In this document: in pieces, positions 61,858-64,000 of the stretch | How the letters are laid out: each line of letters starts with the position of its first letter | How positions within the stretch are numbered: the stretch's first letter is position 1 | From: CAVOKN01 sp963696505 | GTDB lineage: Bacteria; Pseudomonadota; Gammaproteobacteria; Burkholderiales; Rhodocyclaceae | Reading direction: 5' to 3' | Assembly: GCA_963696505.1 (NCBI GenBank) | Contig: CAVOKN010000007.1 | Coordinates: 248,001-312,000, forward strand | Length of the DNA stretch: 64,000 nucleotides | The notes under the pieces: model-generated | The model's database searches: none | What the model was told of the DNA's origin: nothing | Seen by the model: the letters and a program-made list of their open reading frames with translations, nothing else | Made by a program: the position numbers and the translations under genes

Positions 61858-63798
61858 ATGACCCAGGCCGCACCGCTGATCGAGCTCCGCGACCTCACCC
61901 GCACTTTCGAAACGGGCGGGCTGGCGGTCACCGTTCTGCACGGTGTCTCGCTCACCATCCACGAGGGCGAGTTCGTCGCCATCATGGGCGCGTCGGGCTC
62001 GGGCAAGACCACCCTGATGAACATCCTCGGCTGTCTCGACCGGCCCACCAGCGGCAGTTACCATTTCGCCGGACGCGACGTTTCCTCCTTCGGCGCCGAC
62101 GAACTGGCGCAACTGCGCAGCACCGCCTTCGGTTTCATCTTCCAGCGCTACAACCTGATCTCCACCGAGACCGCGACCGAGAACGTCGAGATACCGGCGA
62201 TCTACGCCGGGGTTCCGGCGCGTGCGCGCAGCGAGCGGGCGCGCGAGTTGCTCACGCGGTTCGGCCTCGGGGACCGGCTGGACTACCGTCCCACCCAGCT
62301 CTCCGGCGGCCAGCAGCAGCGTGTCTCCATCGCCCGGGCGCTGATGAACGGCGGCCGCGTGATCCTTGCCGATGAACCCACCGGCGCGCTGGACAGCCGC
62401 AGCGGCGCCGAGGTGATGGCCCAGTTGCACGAGCTGCACCGTGCCGGCCACACGCTGTTCCTGATCACCCATGACCCCAAGCTGGCGGCGGAGGCCGAGC
62501 GCACGGTGGAAATCCGCGATGGCATGATCGTCGCCGATTCCGGCCCGGTGCCCCGTGCCGCGCCGCCGCAACTGACTTCCGTGCATGGTGAAAACGGCGA
62601 CCGCCTGCTGCCCGACATTATCGAAGCGGCGAAGATGGCGCTGCGCTCGCTGCGGGTGAACCTGTTCCGCACCGTGCTGACGCTGCTCGGCATCATCATC
62701 GGCGTCGGCGCCGTGGTGGCGATGCTGGCGCTGGGCGACGGCAGCAAGCAGCAGGTGCTGTCGCGCATCGAGGCGATGGGCACCGACCTGCTGGTGGTGC
62801 GGCCGGGGGCCGGGCGGGTGCGCTCCCGCGACGAGACCGCATCGCTGGTCGCCGACGATGCCGATGCCATAACGCAGCTTCCCAATGTGCTGCGCGCGGT
62901 GCCGGAGTTCACCGGGTCCGTCACCATCCGCTACGGCGACAGCGACTACGTCACCTCGGGCAACGCCACCACCGCCGACTACGCCGCGGCGCGCAACTGG
63001 GCGCCGGCCCGCGGCGGCTTCTTCTCCGAGGCCGACGTGCAGAGCTATGCGCCAGTCGTGGTCCTGGGTCAGACGGTGGTGAAGAATCTCTTCCCCGAGG
63101 ACGAGGATCCGGTCGGCCGCTATGTCCTGATCAACAATATTCCCTTCCAGGTGGTGGGCGTGCTCTCGCCCAAGGGTGCCACGGCCTTCGGCAGCGACAT
63201 CGACGACACCGCGCTGATGCCCCTGTCCACCGGCCGCATGCGCCTGTTCGGCCGGCGCTACGTGCGCGCCATCACCGTGCAGGTGAGCGACGTCGAGACG
63301 ATGGACGAGACCGAGCAGGCGATCAACGACCTGCTGCTCGCCCGGCATCGCAAGGTGGATTTCCAGGTGCGCAACATGTCGTCGCTGCTGGAAACCGCCA
63401 CCGAGACCCAGAACACGCTGACCGTTCTGCTCGGCTCGATTGCCGCGATTTCGCTGCTGGTGGGTGGCATAGGCGTCATGAACATCATGCTGGTGTCGGT
63501 CACCGAGCGGGTGCGCGAGATCGGCATCCGCATGGCAACCGGGGCACGCATGTTGCACATACTGCTGCAGTTCATCACCGAGGCGCTGGTGGTCTGCGCG
63601 GTGGGGGGCGTGGTCGGCGTGCTGGGCGGGCTCGGAACCGCCTGGATCGCCCAGCAATTGGGCACACCGGTGGTGTATTCGGCGACGCCGATTCTGCTTG
63701 CCTTCGGCAGCGCCTTCCTGATCGGACTGCTGTTCGGCTTCCTTCCGGCGCGCCGCGCCGCGAAACTGGATCCGGTGGTGGCCCTGGCCACCGAATGA
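61858..63798 (+). CDS. macB: MacB-like ABC transporter
   Basis: A 646-residue protein with an N-terminal ATPase (Walker A MGASGSGKTTLMNILGCLDR, signature QLSGGQQQRVSIARALMNGG, Walker B VILADEPTGALDSRSG), a first membrane helix (VNLFRTVLTLLGIIIGVGAV), a large periplasmic domain and three C-terminal FtsX-type helices (GSIAAISLLVGGIGVMNIML). MacB drives a tripartite pump from the periplasm through MacA and a TolC-like channel. The ATG at 61858 gives MTQAAPLIELRDLTRTFETG. An outer-membrane factor gene follows by ten bases. Confidence 0.93.
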   Translation: MTQAAPLIELRDLTRTFETGGLAVTVLHGVSLTIHEGEFVAIMGASGSGKTTLMNILGCLDRPTSGSYHFAGRDVSSFGADELAQLRSTAFGFIFQRYNLISTETATENVEIPAIYAGVPARARSERARELLTRFGLGDRLDYRPTQLSGGQQQRVSIARALMNGGRVILADEPTGALDSRSGAEVMAQLHELHRAGHTLFLITHDPKLAAEAERTVEIRDGMIVADSGPVPRAAPPQLTSVHGENGDRLLPDIIEAAKMALRSLRVNLFRTVLTLLGIIIGVGAVVAMLALGDGSKQQVLSRIEAMGTDLLVVRPGAGRVRSRDETASLVADDADAITQLPNVLRAVPEFTGSVTIRYGDSDYVTSGNATTADYAAARNWAPARGGFFSEADVQSYAPVVVLGQTVVKNLFPEDEDPVGRYVLINNIPFQVVGVLSPKGATAFGSDIDDTALMPLSTGRMRLFGRRYVRAITVQVSDVETMDETEQAINDLLLARHRKVDFQVRNMSSLLETATETQNTLTVLLGSIAAISLLVGGIGVMNIMLVSVTERVREIGIRMATGARMLHILLQFITEALVVCAVGGVVGVLGGLGTAWIAQQLGTPVVYSATPILLAFGSAFLIGLLFGFLPARRAAKLDPVVALATE

Positions 63799-63808
63799 GG
63801 CGCACGCA

Positions 63809-64000
63809 ATGAACCGCTTGCTCAAATCGATCCCCGCGCTGCTGTTCGCTGCGCTTGCCGGTTGCACCGCGATGGGGGAGAAGTACCAGCGCCCGGAACT
63901 GGCGGTTCCCGCCAACTGGCAGAGCAGCCCGGTGGCGGCGGACACCGCGGCCTGGCCGGAGCGGGAATGGTGGAGGGGCTTCGGCAGTGAAGAACTGGAT
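63809..64000 (+). CDS. Outer-membrane efflux lipoprotein (NodT/OprM-like), N-terminal part
   Basis: The first 64 codons are present; the gene runs off the right edge. MNRLLKSIPALLFAALAGCT is a lipoprotein signal with an LAGC lipobox. YQRPELAVPANWQSSPVA and WWRGFGSEELD are typical of the N terminus of outer-membrane factor lipoproteins. It is the expected third part of the MacA-MacB pump. Confidence 0.88.
   Translation, partial: MNRLLKSIPALLFAALAGCTAMGEKYQRPELAVPANWQSSPVAADTAAWPEREWWRGFGSEELD

Overview
The window is about two-thirds G+C and gene dense. It reads as chromosomal DNA of a betaproteobacterium, most like the Rhodocyclales (Azoarcus, Thauera, Zoogloea and relatives). That placement is inference. 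It rests on the gntR-sdhCDAB-sdhE-gltA-odhAB-lpd-zapE order, a second infA next to a cold-shock gene, and large multihaem c-type cytochromes. No rRNA, tRNA, CRISPR array, integrase or transposase was seen.

Layout. 1-7.1 kb: the end of recC, then recB and recD (double-strand break repair), translationally coupled. 7.3-12 kb: cold-shock protein, IF-1, a trypsin-like protease, a secreted zinc-metallopeptidase candidate, a glycine-rich secreted protein, a Crp/Fnr regulator and a truncated relative of it. 12-30.4 kb: a TCA-cycle block. acnB, a DUF3617 protein, a CitE-like lyase and mdh run leftward. A GntR regulator, sdhCDAB, sdhE, gltA, odhA, odhB, lpd and zapE run rightward. A large nested dyad lies between mdh and gntR.

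30.4-35 kb: small toxin/antitoxin-like or ATPase modules (DUF4143 ATPase, YjjJ-type HipA kinase, RHH/RelE, VapBC), each followed by a diverged partial copy of the 3' end of zapE. 35-46 kb: two leftward loci for very large secreted proteins with Calx-beta or anchor-D repeats followed by 9-10 haem-binding motifs. Each is followed by a strong terminator and then a small secreted protein of one shared, unrecognised family. Two more toxin-antitoxin pairs and a remnant of a PLD-type nuclease gene lie between them. Both cytochrome loci are broken by several frameshifts as given. 46.6-48.4 kb: hipBA with three evenly spaced palindromic operators.

48.7-64 kb: exeA/gspB (secretin-assembly ATPase pair), then a tightly coupled polysaccharide operon (two MurG-like glycosyltransferases, a heparinase-II/III-like lyase, an APH-like kinase, a GT4 glycosyltransferase and an MsbA-like ABC exporter), then a MacA/MacB/outer-membrane-factor exporter that runs off the right edge. 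A -24/-12 promoter, a perfect palindrome and a CRP-type site lie upstream of the operon. Similar CRP-type sites lie upstream of both cytochrome loci, suggesting common control of electron-transfer and surface-polysaccharide genes.

Caution: gltA (3' end), relE, nadS, gspB, macA and both cytochrome loci carry what look like single-base indels. Some of these may be sequencing or assembly errors rather than true gene decay.
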